From Candidatus Omnitrophota bacterium (GTDB lineage: Bacteria > Hinthialibacterota > Hinthialibacteria > Hinthialibacterales > JAKPRU01): a stretch of 10,388 nucleotides of DNA. The stretch spans positions 1-10,388 of the forward strand of contig JAKPRU010001101.1 in assembly GCA_029557025.1 (NCBI GenBank), given 5' to 3'. The notes below the pieces were generated by a model, which worked only from the letters and a program-made list of their open reading frames with translations, was not told the DNA's origin and ran no database searches. Below are positions 1-6,248 of this stretch, piece by piece; the first letter of the stretch is position 1; every line of letters begins with the position of its first letter. The position numbers and the translations under genes are program-made.

Positions 1-134
1 TATCGTTCTTTGCCCTCTTTGGTGACACCTTCTTGAACACGTACACCGACTCGGACGGTATCTCCCGGACTGAATGGCGGGACATCCTTCCGAAGCTGAT
101 TCTTCTCAAATTCCCGAAGCGCGGGATGGTCCAT
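1..134 (-). CDS. rplS: 50S ribosomal protein L19, N-terminal part (runs off the window)
   Basis: L19 is a large-subunit protein located at the interface with the 30S subunit. Only the first 44 codons are present because the gene continues past the window edge. The minus-strand translation begins MDHPALREFEKNQLRKD and continues through PPFSPGDTVRVGVRVQEG, the diagnostic start of L19 (an initial helix with a repeated Glu/Lys pattern, then the PPFxPGDTVRV strand). The ATG is preceded by GGAGG at 140-144 with a 5-nt spacer, which fixes the start. It is the last visible gene of the ylxM-ffh-rpsP-khpA-rimM-trmD-SPOUT block and lies 46 nt after the methyltransferase stop. That gap holds a 6-bp stem-loop just ahead of the Shine-Dalgarno. 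No independent promoter is convincing. Identity is secure; intactness cannot be judged. Confidence 0.95.
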   Translation of the reverse strand, partial: MDHPALREFEKNQLRKDVPPFSPGDTVRVGVRVQEGVTKEGKER

Positions 135-147
135 GATATCCTCCGTT

Positions 148-171
148 TCGCCGTCATCGCATAGGCGGCGA
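148..171 (-). other. Stem-loop in the rplS leader
   Basis: TCGCCG (148-153) and CGGCGA (166-171) form a perfect 6-bp inverted repeat around a 12-nt loop. It sits 3 nt upstream of the GGAGG of rplS in the short gap after the SPOUT methyltransferase. It could modulate ribosome access to rplS or stabilise a processed mRNA end. L19 leader RNAs are known in Firmicutes, but I cannot show that this short element belongs to that family. There is no T-run, so it is not an intrinsic terminator. Confidence 0.3.
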
Positions 172-180
172 TGTATTGGT

Positions 181-759
181 TTACTTTTCGTTTCGATCCC
201 CAACGAGGCGGTCCAGAATAATTGCCGCCGCAGCGCGAACCGAAAGATGATTGTATTCACCCGTTCCTGTAATCGGCGGTAACACCCAATCGCAGGATCG
301 TAAAAACTCCTCCGTTAATCCCCATCCGCTCCCAAACAGCAGGAGAATCGGCGGGCCGGGCTGCGTCAGCCATTGACGCAACTCCCCAAACCCGATTGTC
401 TTCTCCCACTTCCGTGCCGTTGTCGCCACCAGAACCGGCGGCTCACCGTTCTCCTTCTCGATCTTCTCCCGAAATTCGTCCAATATCCCATAGACCCCGA
501 CAATCCGAAACGCATCCCAACGGGTCGGATTGTACTCTTTGCCGAAACCTGCGTGCCAGAACTCGGTCACCCGCCTGGCCAGATACTGCATCGTCGGCAA
601 GGGATTGATTACACCATATTCTTTCACCCCGTAAGTCAGACAGGTTCGGGAAATATCGTGCAGATCGATCGGAGTCAGCGATGTGGTAATAACCTCCCGG
701 TCTTTTTTGAGTACCGGATAATGGAGTAAAGCGACATACAGCCCACGTTGATCACCCAC
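181..759 (-). CDS. SPOUT-class RNA methyltransferase, TM1570-like (Methyltrn_RNA_4 family)
   Basis: This is a probable SAM-dependent RNA methyltransferase with the knotted SPOUT fold; the substrate of the family is not established as far as I know. The N-terminal segment LYVALLHYPVLKKD and the following SLTPIDLHDISRTCLTYGV are typical of the family found between trmD and rplS in Thermotoga and various other bacteria. The C-terminal half carries the SAM-knot motifs LLFGSGWGLTEE and GEYNHLSVRAAAAIILDRL. The start is ambiguous. An in-frame GTG at 801 gives 206 aa but overlaps trmD by 38 nt, has no Shine-Dalgarno and adds a hydrophilic tail with no family counterpart. The GTG at 759 starts 4 nt after the trmD stop, has a weak GGA 7 nt upstream and puts the conserved domain at the N terminus (192 aa), so I prefer it. 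The location next to trmD, also a SPOUT enzyme, suggests a role in tRNA or rRNA modification. The family call is firm and the target is unknown. Confidence 0.88.
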   Translation of the reverse strand: MGDQRGLYVALLHYPVLKKDREVITTSLTPIDLHDISRTCLTYGVKEYGVINPLPTMQYLARRVTEFWHAGFGKEYNPTRWDAFRIVGVYGILDEFREKIEKENGEPPVLVATTARKWEKTIGFGELRQWLTQPGPPILLLFGSGWGLTEEFLRSCDWVLPPITGTGEYNHLSVRAAAAIILDRLVGDRNEK

Positions 760-763
760 CTCG

Positions 764-1483
764 TTATCCGGTTTTTCTTTTGCATTGTTGTTCTCGTTCA
801 CAGTACTGCCGATAGAGATCCGGTCGTCGTTCGGCAGTCCGCCGTTTTGCCTGCTCCAGCCGCCACGCCCGGATCCCCCGATGATTCCCGTTCAACAGAA
901 CCTGCGGCACGCACCGACCCTCCACAACCTGGGGCCGCGTATAACGCGGACTATCCAGCAACCCGGATGTGAATGAGTCCTCCAGGACCGAATCCATCGA
1001 TCCGACAACCCCCGGTATCAGGCGGATAACCGCATCAATCACCACCATCGCCGGTATCTCTCCACCGGAGAGGACATAATCTCCGATGGAAATCTCGTCC
1101 GCCTGCAGAATCTCCATCACTCGTTCGTCGATTCCCTTGTAATGACCGCAAATCAGCACAAGATGCTCGCAGGCGGCCAATTTCTCCGCAATCTCCTGAC
1201 TGAACAAACGTCCCTGCGGACTCAACACGACATACCGGGTTTCCTGCTCTGTCCGGCTCGCAATCTCTCTCGCCGCGCTCAGAATCGGGGGCGCTTTCAT
1301 TACCATACCGTGTCCGCCCCCGTATTGCTCGTCATCGGTTTTGCGGTGCGGATCATCCGACCAATCGCGCAGATTATGGATACACAGATCCACGGCGCCC
1401 GATGCACGTGCCCGCGCCGCAATGCTGCTGTCCAGCGGTCCGACAAACATCTCCGGAAATGTTGTCAGCACATCGATTCTCAT
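764..1483 (-). CDS. trmD: tRNA (guanine-37-N1)-methyltransferase TrmD
   Basis: TrmD transfers a methyl group from SAM to N1 of G37 next to the anticodon of tRNAs reading CUN, CCN and CGG codons, which prevents +1 frameshifting; it works as a dimer. The 239-aa protein starts MRIDVLTTFPEMF, and the longer in-frame extension back to 1537 has no homology. Visible motifs are YGGGHGM (residues 54-60), SPQGR (88-92), CGHYKGIDER (112-121) and SIGDYVLSGGE (132-142), which build the trefoil knot. The catalytic Asp lies in EDSFTSGLLD at residue 169, the same number as in E. coli. The C-terminal domain with LLNGNHRGIRAWR is complete. The ATG overlaps the rimM stop as ATGA, so translation is probably coupled. 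One oddity is His at residue 58, where Pro or Ala is usual in YGGGxGM. Length is close to the family norm. Confidence 0.97.
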   Translation of the reverse strand: MRIDVLTTFPEMFVGPLDSSIAARARASGAVDLCIHNLRDWSDDPHRKTDDEQYGGGHGMVMKAPPILSAAREIASRTEQETRYVVLSPQGRLFSQEIAEKLAACEHLVLICGHYKGIDERVMEILQADEISIGDYVLSGGEIPAMVVIDAVIRLIPGVVGSMDSVLEDSFTSGLLDSPRYTRPQVVEGRCVPQVLLNGNHRGIRAWRLEQAKRRTAERRPDLYRQYCEREQQCKRKTG

Positions 1484-2013
1484 TCTTGTCCATCCATCGG
1501 CCATCGAACGGTCAGGACACGGCTTTCGGCATCCCAACCGATCAGCACCGACCGCAACGCCGGAATCAGCTCCTCCGAGCCGCTCTCTCCCTGAATGACC
1601 AGCACATCGCTCTCTGAGGTCTCCATAACCTCCGCAACGACGCCCATTCGAGTGCCCTGGCTATCGCGAACTTCCGCGCCGATCACCGAGGAAACATACA
1701 TCTCCGTGGGCGGCAACGGCGGCAGCCGATCCTCCGGAATCCAGAGAATACTTCCCTGGAGTTGTTCCGCATCCGTACGGGTTTCCACCCCCTCCAGCAG
1801 AAGAATCCAGAACTTTGCGCCGCCGCGAAGCCCTTTGACCTGCATTTCCTGCCCCTCAGGACCGACCAGCACCGTTCCAATCTCCAGCAAAAAATCCGCT
1901 TCGCAATCGTATGGGAAGAATCGAATCTCGCCGTTCAGACCGTGCGCTCTTCCCAGTTTCCCCAACGCGACCGCGTTATCGGGAATCCGATTGGGAGCAG
2001 TTTTAAGGTTCAC
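1480..2013 (-). CDS. rimM: Ribosome maturation factor RimM
   Basis: RimM binds ribosomal protein S19 and assists assembly and 16S processing of the 30S head. The 177-aa protein has the N-terminal barrel motif GKLGRAHGLNGEIRF (residues 18-32), the linker LPPLPP (98-102 region) and a C-terminal PRC-barrel from about residue 107 (SVIGAEVRD) to 174, including SDVLVIQ and ELIPAL. The reading frame stays open to 2166, but that extension overlaps khpA and has no RimM homology. The GTG at 2011-2013 is preceded by GGAG with an 8-nt spacer and lies 5 nt after the khpA stop, so it is the likely start. The usual aromatic YYW just before the PRC-barrel is replaced by MYVSS, a mild divergence. It overlaps trmD by 4 nt, the classic rimM-trmD pairing. 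Confidence 0.95.
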   Translation of the reverse strand: MNLKTAPNRIPDNAVALGKLGRAHGLNGEIRFFPYDCEADFLLEIGTVLVGPEGQEMQVKGLRGGAKFWILLLEGVETRTDAEQLQGSILWIPEDRLPPLPPTEMYVSSVIGAEVRDSQGTRMGVVAEVMETSESDVLVIQGESGSEELIPALRSVLIGWDAESRVLTVRWPMDGQE

Positions 2014-2018
2014 CGGGC

Positions 2019-2252
2019 CTACTCCAGAATCTCGACCGTGGCGCGGATGTTCTCCTGTGAGGCCTTGGCGGCTACCAGCTGTCGGATCGCCTTGGCTGTC
2101 TTCCCGTTCTTGCCAATGATTCGGCCCATATCCTCCTGGGCGACTTTGATACGGATCACCAGACAACCTTGTTCATCACGCGTCTCGGTAATCTCGACCT
2201 CATCCAATTTGGTAACCAACTGCTCGGTTAAATATCGAACCAAATCTTTCAT
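2019..2252 (-). CDS. khpA: KhpA-type KH-domain RNA-binding protein
   Basis: This is a 77-aa single KH-domain protein that binds RNA. In Firmicutes its homologue (KhpA, YlqC) partners with KhpB/Jag and affects cell-wall synthesis and cell division; the role elsewhere is less clear. The domain spans nearly the whole protein, with the nucleic-acid-binding GxxG loop in MGRIIGKNGKTAKAIR (residues 42-57). The start MKDLVRYLTEQLVTKLD is typical of the family, and the length matches the usual 75-80 aa. AGGAAAG lies about 10 nt upstream of the ATG. Its position between rpsP and rimM is the conserved location in many phyla. The 97-nt gap separating it from rpsP contains tandem GC hairpins that may reduce read-through. 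Confidence 0.94.
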   Translation of the reverse strand: MKDLVRYLTEQLVTKLDEVEITETRDEQGCLVIRIKVAQEDMGRIIGKNGKTAKAIRQLVAAKASQENIRATVEILE

Positions 2253-2282
2253 TGTCTGCGTTCTTTCCTACCCACGAAAATC

Positions 2283-2307
2283 CGGGCAACCGCCCGCCCG
2301 ACCGGGC
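2283..2307 (-). promoter_or_regulatory. Tandem GC hairpins, possible attenuator between rpsP and khpA
   Basis: On the minus strand the repeat arms are GCCC (2304-2307) with GGGC (2296-2299), 4-nt loop, followed by CGGGC (2292-2296) with GCCCG (2283-2287), 4-nt loop GGTT. The second hairpin is followed 2 nt later by four T residues (2277-2280). The short GC stem and weak T-run resemble a leaky intrinsic terminator. The two hairpins share only one base. In enterobacteria RimM and TrmD are made at much lower levels than S16 and L19, so a partial block here would be sensible. That functional reading is inference. Confidence 0.3.
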
Positions 2308-2349
2308 AGTCAACCCATGGCGTAACACATCCCCTCCGAATGGAAAGGT

Positions 2350-2664
2350 TTACGATTCCACCGGGGGCAATTCCGGCGAAAAACTCCGGTCTCCCTCGCG
2401 CTTTCGCTGCTCCTGGAACTTTGTCAGAATCCCGGCCCGCTTGATCAGTGATCGGGCGGTGTCGGAGACTTGCGCTCCCCGCTCCAGCCACTTCAAGATA
2501 GATTCCTCGTTCAGTGAGGACTGAGCCGGCTTCTTCAACGGGTCATACCAGCCCAAGTCTTCCAGAGCGGCCCCATCCCGACGATTTCGGGAATCCGAAA
2601 CCACCAGTCGATAAAATGGTCGATTCCGGTTTCCCATGCGTCTTAGTCGTATTTTGACAGCCAT
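2350..2664 (-). CDS. rpsP: 30S ribosomal protein S16
   Basis: S16 is an early-binding small-subunit protein needed for 30S assembly. The 104-aa translation opens MAVKIRLRRMGNRNRPFYRL and continues VVSDSRNRRDGAALEDLGWYDPL, the highly conserved S16 core. The C-terminal third (after about residue 85, KREGDRSFSPELPPVES) is a variable, charged and proline-containing tail that many S16 proteins have. The ATG is preceded by GGAGG at 2670-2674 with a 5-nt spacer, a strong ribosome binding site suited to a ribosomal protein. It sits 69 nt downstream of the ffh stop; that gap contains a 7-bp long-range inverted repeat. Identity and completeness are clear. Confidence 0.97.
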   Translation of the reverse strand: MAVKIRLRRMGNRNRPFYRLVVSDSRNRRDGAALEDLGWYDPLKKPAQSSLNEESILKWLERGAQVSDTARSLIKRAGILTKFQEQRKREGDRSFSPELPPVES

Positions 2665-2733
2665 TCAATCCTCCGTCTTTCTGTCAGGTTCTTGCGTTCT
2701 TTTTCCCGATCCGCCGTTTTGGACAGAATCGGA

Positions 2734-4128
2734 CTAAAATCCGGGAAACATCCCGCGCATTCCCTGCATTTTTTTCATGATTTTCTTTGACATCTTTAGT
2801 TTTTTCTTCGCTGCCTTCGCACCGGCAGCCATACCTTGCGAAGCCACGGCACGCATCATCTGCTGCATCTGAACAAATTGTTTCAACAAACGATTGACAT
2901 CCTGCATACTTGTCCCGCTGCCTCGCGCAATCCGACGTTTCCGACTGCCGTTTATCAGCCGATGATCGGTCCGCTCACTGGGAGTCATGGAGAGGACAAT
3001 CGCCTCGACATGCTTCATATCTTCCTCTTCCATATCCAGTTCTTCCATCATGTTGCTGCTGCCCATGCCCGGAAGCAGCGACATCAGGCTGCCCAATCCC
3101 CCCATCTTTCGCACATTGCGAATCTGACTCAAGAAATCATCCAACGTAAAAGTATTCTCCAGTATCTTCTTTTGCAGAGCGAGCGCCTCGTCCTGATCCA
3201 CCGCCTGCTGAGCCTTCTCGATCAGGGTCAATACGTCGCCCATCCCGAGAATACGAGAGGCCATCCGATCCGGGTAGAAGAATTCAAAATCGCTCAGTTT
3301 TTCGCCGGTTCCTGCAAAGTAGATCGGCTTGCGGGTCACATATCGAACGGAGATTGCTGCGCCGCCACGGGTATCCCCGTCCAGCTTTGTCAGGATTGTT
3401 CCATCCAGATCCAGGTTTTCATGGAAATGACGGGCCTGATTCACCGCATCCTGGCCCACCATGGCATCCACAACCAGAAGCGTCAACGTGGGATGCCAGC
3501 TCTCCCGCACCCGTTTGACCTCCGCCATCATCTGTTCATCAATGTGCAACCGACCGGCCGTATCGAGGATGATCGTATCCAGATCATCCGCCTTGGCTTT
3601 CTTTGTTCCCTCCTTCGCAATCGTCGCCGGGTCCACATCGGTTCCCATAGAAAACACGGGGACACCAACCTGCCGGCCCACCACTTCCAACTGTTTGATA
3701 GCAGCGGGCCGGTGAATATCCCCCGCGATCAGTATCGGTTTACGTCCATCCTGACGAAGCCGTGCCGCCAGTTTGGCCGCCGTGGTGGTTTTACCGGACC
3801 CTTGGAGACCCACCAACATGATCCGTTCCTGCTGCCCCGGCATGAGCGCGAGCTTCTGCTTCTCACCGCCCAGCATTTCCACCATCGTGTCATAAACAAT
3901 CTTGATGACCTGCTGGGCCGGGTTGAGACCCGCAAGAACCTGCACACCCAGCGCCTTTTCCTCAATCTGGCGGCAGAACTCCCGCGTAGCCTGATAATTC
4001 ACATCCGCTTCCAGGAACGCCAGGCGGACCTCCCGCACGGCTTCTTTGACCGCCCGTTCATCCACCCGTTTCCCAGAACGCAACTTGCCGAATATGGCCG
4101 CAAACCGACTCTGAAGATTTTCAAACAT
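2734..4128 (-). CDS. ffh: Signal recognition particle GTPase Ffh (SRP54)
   Basis: Ffh is the protein of the bacterial SRP. With 4.5S RNA it binds signal sequences emerging from ribosomes and delivers them to FtsY at the inner membrane by reciprocal GTP hydrolysis. The 464-aa protein is full length. The N domain occupies about residues 1-90. The G domain carries the P-loop GLQGSGKTTTAAKL (107-120), GDIHRPAAIKQL (136-147, where DxYRPAA is usual), DTAGRL (189-194), TKLDGDTRGGAA (247-258) and GTGEKLSDFEFF. The methionine-rich M domain starts near 325 and contains the RNA-binding helix region GSRKRRIARGSGTSMQDVNR (394-413) and many Met near the C-terminal end. The ATG overlaps ylxM by 8 nt and has GGAG 7 nt upstream inside ylxM, so the two are probably translationally coupled. 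The long plus-strand ORF opposite it is a shadow. Confidence 0.98.
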   Translation of the reverse strand: MFENLQSRFAAIFGKLRSGKRVDERAVKEAVREVRLAFLEADVNYQATREFCRQIEEKALGVQVLAGLNPAQQVIKIVYDTMVEMLGGEKQKLALMPGQQERIMLVGLQGSGKTTTAAKLAARLRQDGRKPILIAGDIHRPAAIKQLEVVGRQVGVPVFSMGTDVDPATIAKEGTKKAKADDLDTIILDTAGRLHIDEQMMAEVKRVRESWHPTLTLLVVDAMVGQDAVNQARHFHENLDLDGTILTKLDGDTRGGAAISVRYVTRKPIYFAGTGEKLSDFEFFYPDRMASRILGMGDVLTLIEKAQQAVDQDEALALQKKILENTFTLDDFLSQIRNVRKMGGLGSLMSLLPGMGSSNMMEELDMEEEDMKHVEAIVLSMTPSERTDHRLINGSRKRRIARGSGTSMQDVNRLLKQFVQMQQMMRAVASQGMAAGAKAAKKKLKMSKKIMKKMQGMRGMFPGF

Positions 4129-4504
4129 CCGTCTGCTCCGAAAGAACCAAGCGTTTCAAATCTCGAATCGCTTCCTTCAACCGCCGTGTATCGTACAGAA
4201 TATCCTCCGAGGCTATTCGCTCAAGACATCGGATAATCTCCGCAATCCTTTCCACATTCAGTCCCTCGGGTTTCGGCTCCGACAGGAGGGATAACTCCCG
4301 TTCGAACCGACACAACGATTCCCGGCCATGTACAATCGCATCGTGAACCGCCTGCCGGGAGATGTTCGACTGCTCCGCGATCTCGCCGTAGGACAGGTCT
4401 TCCGCGTAGTGGAGACGCATATATTCCCGCTGCCGATCACTCAGTAAGTTGCCGTAAATATCCAGCAACTCCGCAAAACGAACATGCTCATCAACCGAAT
4501 CCAT
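4121..4504 (-). CDS. ylxM: YlxM-family helix-turn-helix protein (UPF0122), SRP-associated
   Basis: YlxM is a small sigma-factor-like helix-turn-helix protein encoded beside ffh in many bacteria and reported to interact with the SRP in streptococci; its biochemical role is not settled. Residues 19-66 include NLLSDRQREYMRLHYAEDLS followed by YGEIAEQSNISRQAVHDAI, the sigma-70 region-4-like HTH that defines the family. A charged helical tail follows to residue 127. Two starts are possible. The ATG at 4504 has GGAG only 3 nt upstream (127 aa). The GTG at 4519 gives 132 aa and has no Shine-Dalgarno. I prefer the ATG, since family members begin shortly before the LxDxY segment. It is first in the minus-strand operon, about 40 nt below the proposed transcription start, and overlaps ffh by 8 nt. 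Confidence 0.9.
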   Translation of the reverse strand: MDSVDEHVRFAELLDIYGNLLSDRQREYMRLHYAEDLSYGEIAEQSNISRQAVHDAIVHGRESLCRFERELSLLSEPKPEGLNVERIAEIIRCLERIASEDILYDTRRLKEAIRDLKRLVLSEQTDV

Positions 4505-4551
4505 GCGCTCCAAATCCACACTTGCGTAAAGGAATCAAACTTTACACGCAC

Positions 4552-4580
4552 AATTTAGGCCAAGTACGCACTCTGGTCAA
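4552..4580 (-). promoter_or_regulatory. Predicted sigma-70 promoter of the ylxM-ffh-rpsP...rplS operon
   Basis: On the minus strand TTGACC (4575-4580) and TAAATT (4552-4557) are separated by 17 nt (4558-4574). The -35 matches the consensus at 5 of 6 positions and the -10 at 4 of 6. The start point would fall near 4545, leaving about 40 nt before the ylxM ATG. A perfect inverted repeat CGCACT-N7-AGTGCG (4567-4585, plus strand) overlaps the -35 and the upstream half of the spacer and could be an operator. The position upstream of a long co-directional block supports the call. No mapped start is available. Confidence 0.5.
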
Positions 4581-4747
4581 GTGCGAAGGGGGCATTCCAC
4601 ATAAGGTCTCCCAATTATTCCCCGCCATTTCGTCGGCCCAGTCGCTTCACTCTTTCTGTCGCTCCACACTTTTCGCCGGCAGGACTTTCTTGTATTCTCG
4701 GACTTCGGAAAGAACTGCTTTCATTACACGAGTCACGAGAAATCAAC

Positions 4748-6052
4748 ATGCCGGATTTTTCCCCTTTTTGCGGGTATCGTTTTTCGTCTGCGCTCGGTAC
4801 GCGGATATCCCGCATTCTTTGCCCACCCTACGACAAGATTTCTCGGAAAGATCTTCCTTCCTTTTGGGAAGCGGATCCCCTCAACTGTGCGAGACTGATC
4901 CTGCCGCCGCTGGATGTCGCCGAAGGCGATTTTGCCACGGAGTCCGCCGCGAAGGAATCCGGATGGTACGCTGGAGCACGCCGCTTCCTGGACAACTGGA
5001 TTCAACAAGGGTACCTGATTCAAGACCCTCTTTCGTTCTATTTTTATTGTCAAGAGTTTTTGCTTGACGGCAAATCCCTCAAAAGATGGGGCGTATTGGG
5101 AGCCTTGTCTCTGGAGAACAACAAAAAAACTTTTCTGCACGAAAGGACCTTCGAAGGCCCAAAGGCGGACCGTTTCCGGCTGATCAAAGAAACGCAGGCA
5201 AATTTATGCTCGATTTTCCTGATTGCGACAGACCCCGACAAGGCATTATTAGGCATCGCCTCCAGCCTGGATTATCCCCAACTCGATTGCTTTACCCCCG
5301 ATGGGGTCCGACACAAACTCTATGTGGTGAGTGACACGGAAATAATCAAACAAACCCGCAGCGCCCTGACAAATTCAACAATGATGATTGCCGACGGACA
5401 TCATCGCTTCGAAACAGCCCTTAATTATCGCGCGTGGGCAGCGGAAAACTGCGAGAAAATCTGCCTGTCTTTTGCAAATTATGTCATGGCCTATGTTTCG
5501 CCCGTGGACCAGGAAGGGATGATCGTTCTCCCGACCCATCGCCTTGTGCGCCATCTGGGCGAAAACTGGCCCGATACTCTGAGCAAAACCAAAGGCATCC
5601 AATTGCGGGAAATTCACGGCGGCGTGAATGGATTGTTGCACGAACTGGAAAAAATGCCGACGACAACGGTTGTCTTTGGAGCGACCGACGGGAAACGCTT
5701 TTATCTCGTTATCCGCCAGGGAGAACCGGATGCGGAGATGTATCGCGATGTTCATCCGGCATTGCGGCACCTGGATGTCACCTTCCTGCATTCCGTGGTT
5801 CTTCACAATGTTTTCGGGATCGATGAAAGCCGGTCCGGTGCGATCTCCTATTTCCGAGACCCCAGGGAGGCTACGGCGGCCGCCGGGGAGACTCCCGGAT
5901 CTGGCGCGTTTTTCCTCCGTGCGCCTGATCCGCAAACCATCATGAAAGTCTCCGAATCCGGAGAACGAATGCCGCAGAAATCCACCGATTTCTATCCCAA
6001 GATCCCAACCGGCCTGGTGATCCGTTTGTTGCGGGAACCGCCCGGCGCCTGA
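4748..6052 (+). CDS. DUF1015 family protein of unknown function
   Basis: This is a 434-aa full-length member of the DUF1015 family, widespread in bacteria with no established reaction that I know of. Family hallmarks are visible in order: the N-terminal CPPYDKIS (residues 25-32), HERT (131-134), the central IADGHHRFETAL (214-225) and the C-terminal MPQKSTDFYPKIPTGLVI (408-425). The GHHR and QKSTDFYPK blocks look like conserved active-site or binding segments, but this is inference. There is no signal peptide or membrane segment, so it is probably cytoplasmic. The ATG at 4748 has only a weak GAG upstream, and the next Met is at residue 212, after several conserved blocks, so this start is used. 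It is divergent from ylxM across a 243-nt gap. No convincing plus-strand promoter is seen there; a short GAAAG-N5-CTTTC repeat lies at 4708-4722. Its stop is within a few bases of the end of the truncated flavoprotein on the other strand. Confidence 0.88.
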   Translation: MPDFSPFCGYRFSSALGTRISRILCPPYDKISRKDLPSFWEADPLNCARLILPPLDVAEGDFATESAAKESGWYAGARRFLDNWIQQGYLIQDPLSFYFYCQEFLLDGKSLKRWGVLGALSLENNKKTFLHERTFEGPKADRFRLIKETQANLCSIFLIATDPDKALLGIASSLDYPQLDCFTPDGVRHKLYVVSDTEIIKQTRSALTNSTMMIADGHHRFETALNYRAWAAENCEKICLSFANYVMAYVSPVDQEGMIVLPTHRLVRHLGENWPDTLSKTKGIQLREIHGGVNGLLHELEKMPTTTVVFGATDGKRFYLVIRQGEPDAEMYRDVHPALRHLDVTFLHSVVLHNVFGIDESRSGAISYFRDPREATAAAGETPGSGAFFLRAPDPQTIMKVSESGERMPQKSTDFYPKIPTGLVIRLLREPPGA

Positions 6053-6053
6053 C

Positions 6054-6248
6054 CCCCTTTACGGCCCACCGACCATCTTTCCGGGAAAAGCATCTGTAGC
6101 AGGCCATGCAGCCTCGAACTTTCTTTCCGGCAAGTTGCACCAGCTCGGTTTCGATCCCGTTTCTCTCCAGTTCCTTAAATACTTCCCGAATCAGAACGGC
6201 CATGTTTCCGTCTTTTCGGCTGCTGCCGTTGAATGCGATCACCTTCAT
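6054..6248 (-). pseudogene. Truncated NADPH-dependent FMN reductase / flavodoxin-fold protein, N-terminal remnant
   Basis: The intact family reduces or binds FMN in a flavodoxin-like fold of roughly 180-200 residues. Here only about 65 residues match. MKVIAFNGSSRKDGNMAVLI holds the FMN-phosphate loop (family form GSPRxxGNT). It is followed by ETELVQLAGKKVRGCMACYR with the Cys-rich CxxCxxC-like segment, ending at DGRWAVKG where DGRCAVKDD would be expected. The frame then runs antisense into the DUF1015 gene (to 5940) with no further homology, so the central and C-terminal parts are missing. AAAGGGA lies upstream of the ATG and a TATAAT (6308-6313, minus strand) lies further up, so the 5' control region seems preserved. 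The whole stretch 6053-6407 holds no other gene, only this remnant and the ATP synthase promoter region. A divergent short protein is possible but less likely. Confidence 0.7.

Noticed and set aside
1484..1537. N-terminal extension of TrmD
   Set aside because: TrmD starts MRIDVLTTFPEMF; the 18 extra residues read over the end of rimM and have no family match.
2014..2166. N-terminal extension of RimM
   Set aside because: The in-frame extension overlaps khpA, is Gly/Arg/Pro-rich and unrelated to RimM. The GTG at 2013 has a good ribosome site.
2836..4236. Plus-strand 466-codon open frame antisense to ffh
   Set aside because: It lies entirely opposite ffh and the end of ylxM, has no recognisable domain and is rich in His, Arg and Leu as expected from reading conserved codons backwards. 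Ffh itself is unambiguous.
4559..4747. Plus-strand promoter for the DUF1015 gene
   Set aside because: I looked for TTGACA/TATAAT pairs. The best candidate (TTTTCG-17-TATTCT near 4675-4703) matches too poorly to report as a feature.
5375..5935. Minus-strand 186-codon open frame inside the DUF1015 gene
   Set aside because: The sense strand carries all DUF1015 motifs in one frame; the antisense frame has no recognisable domain.
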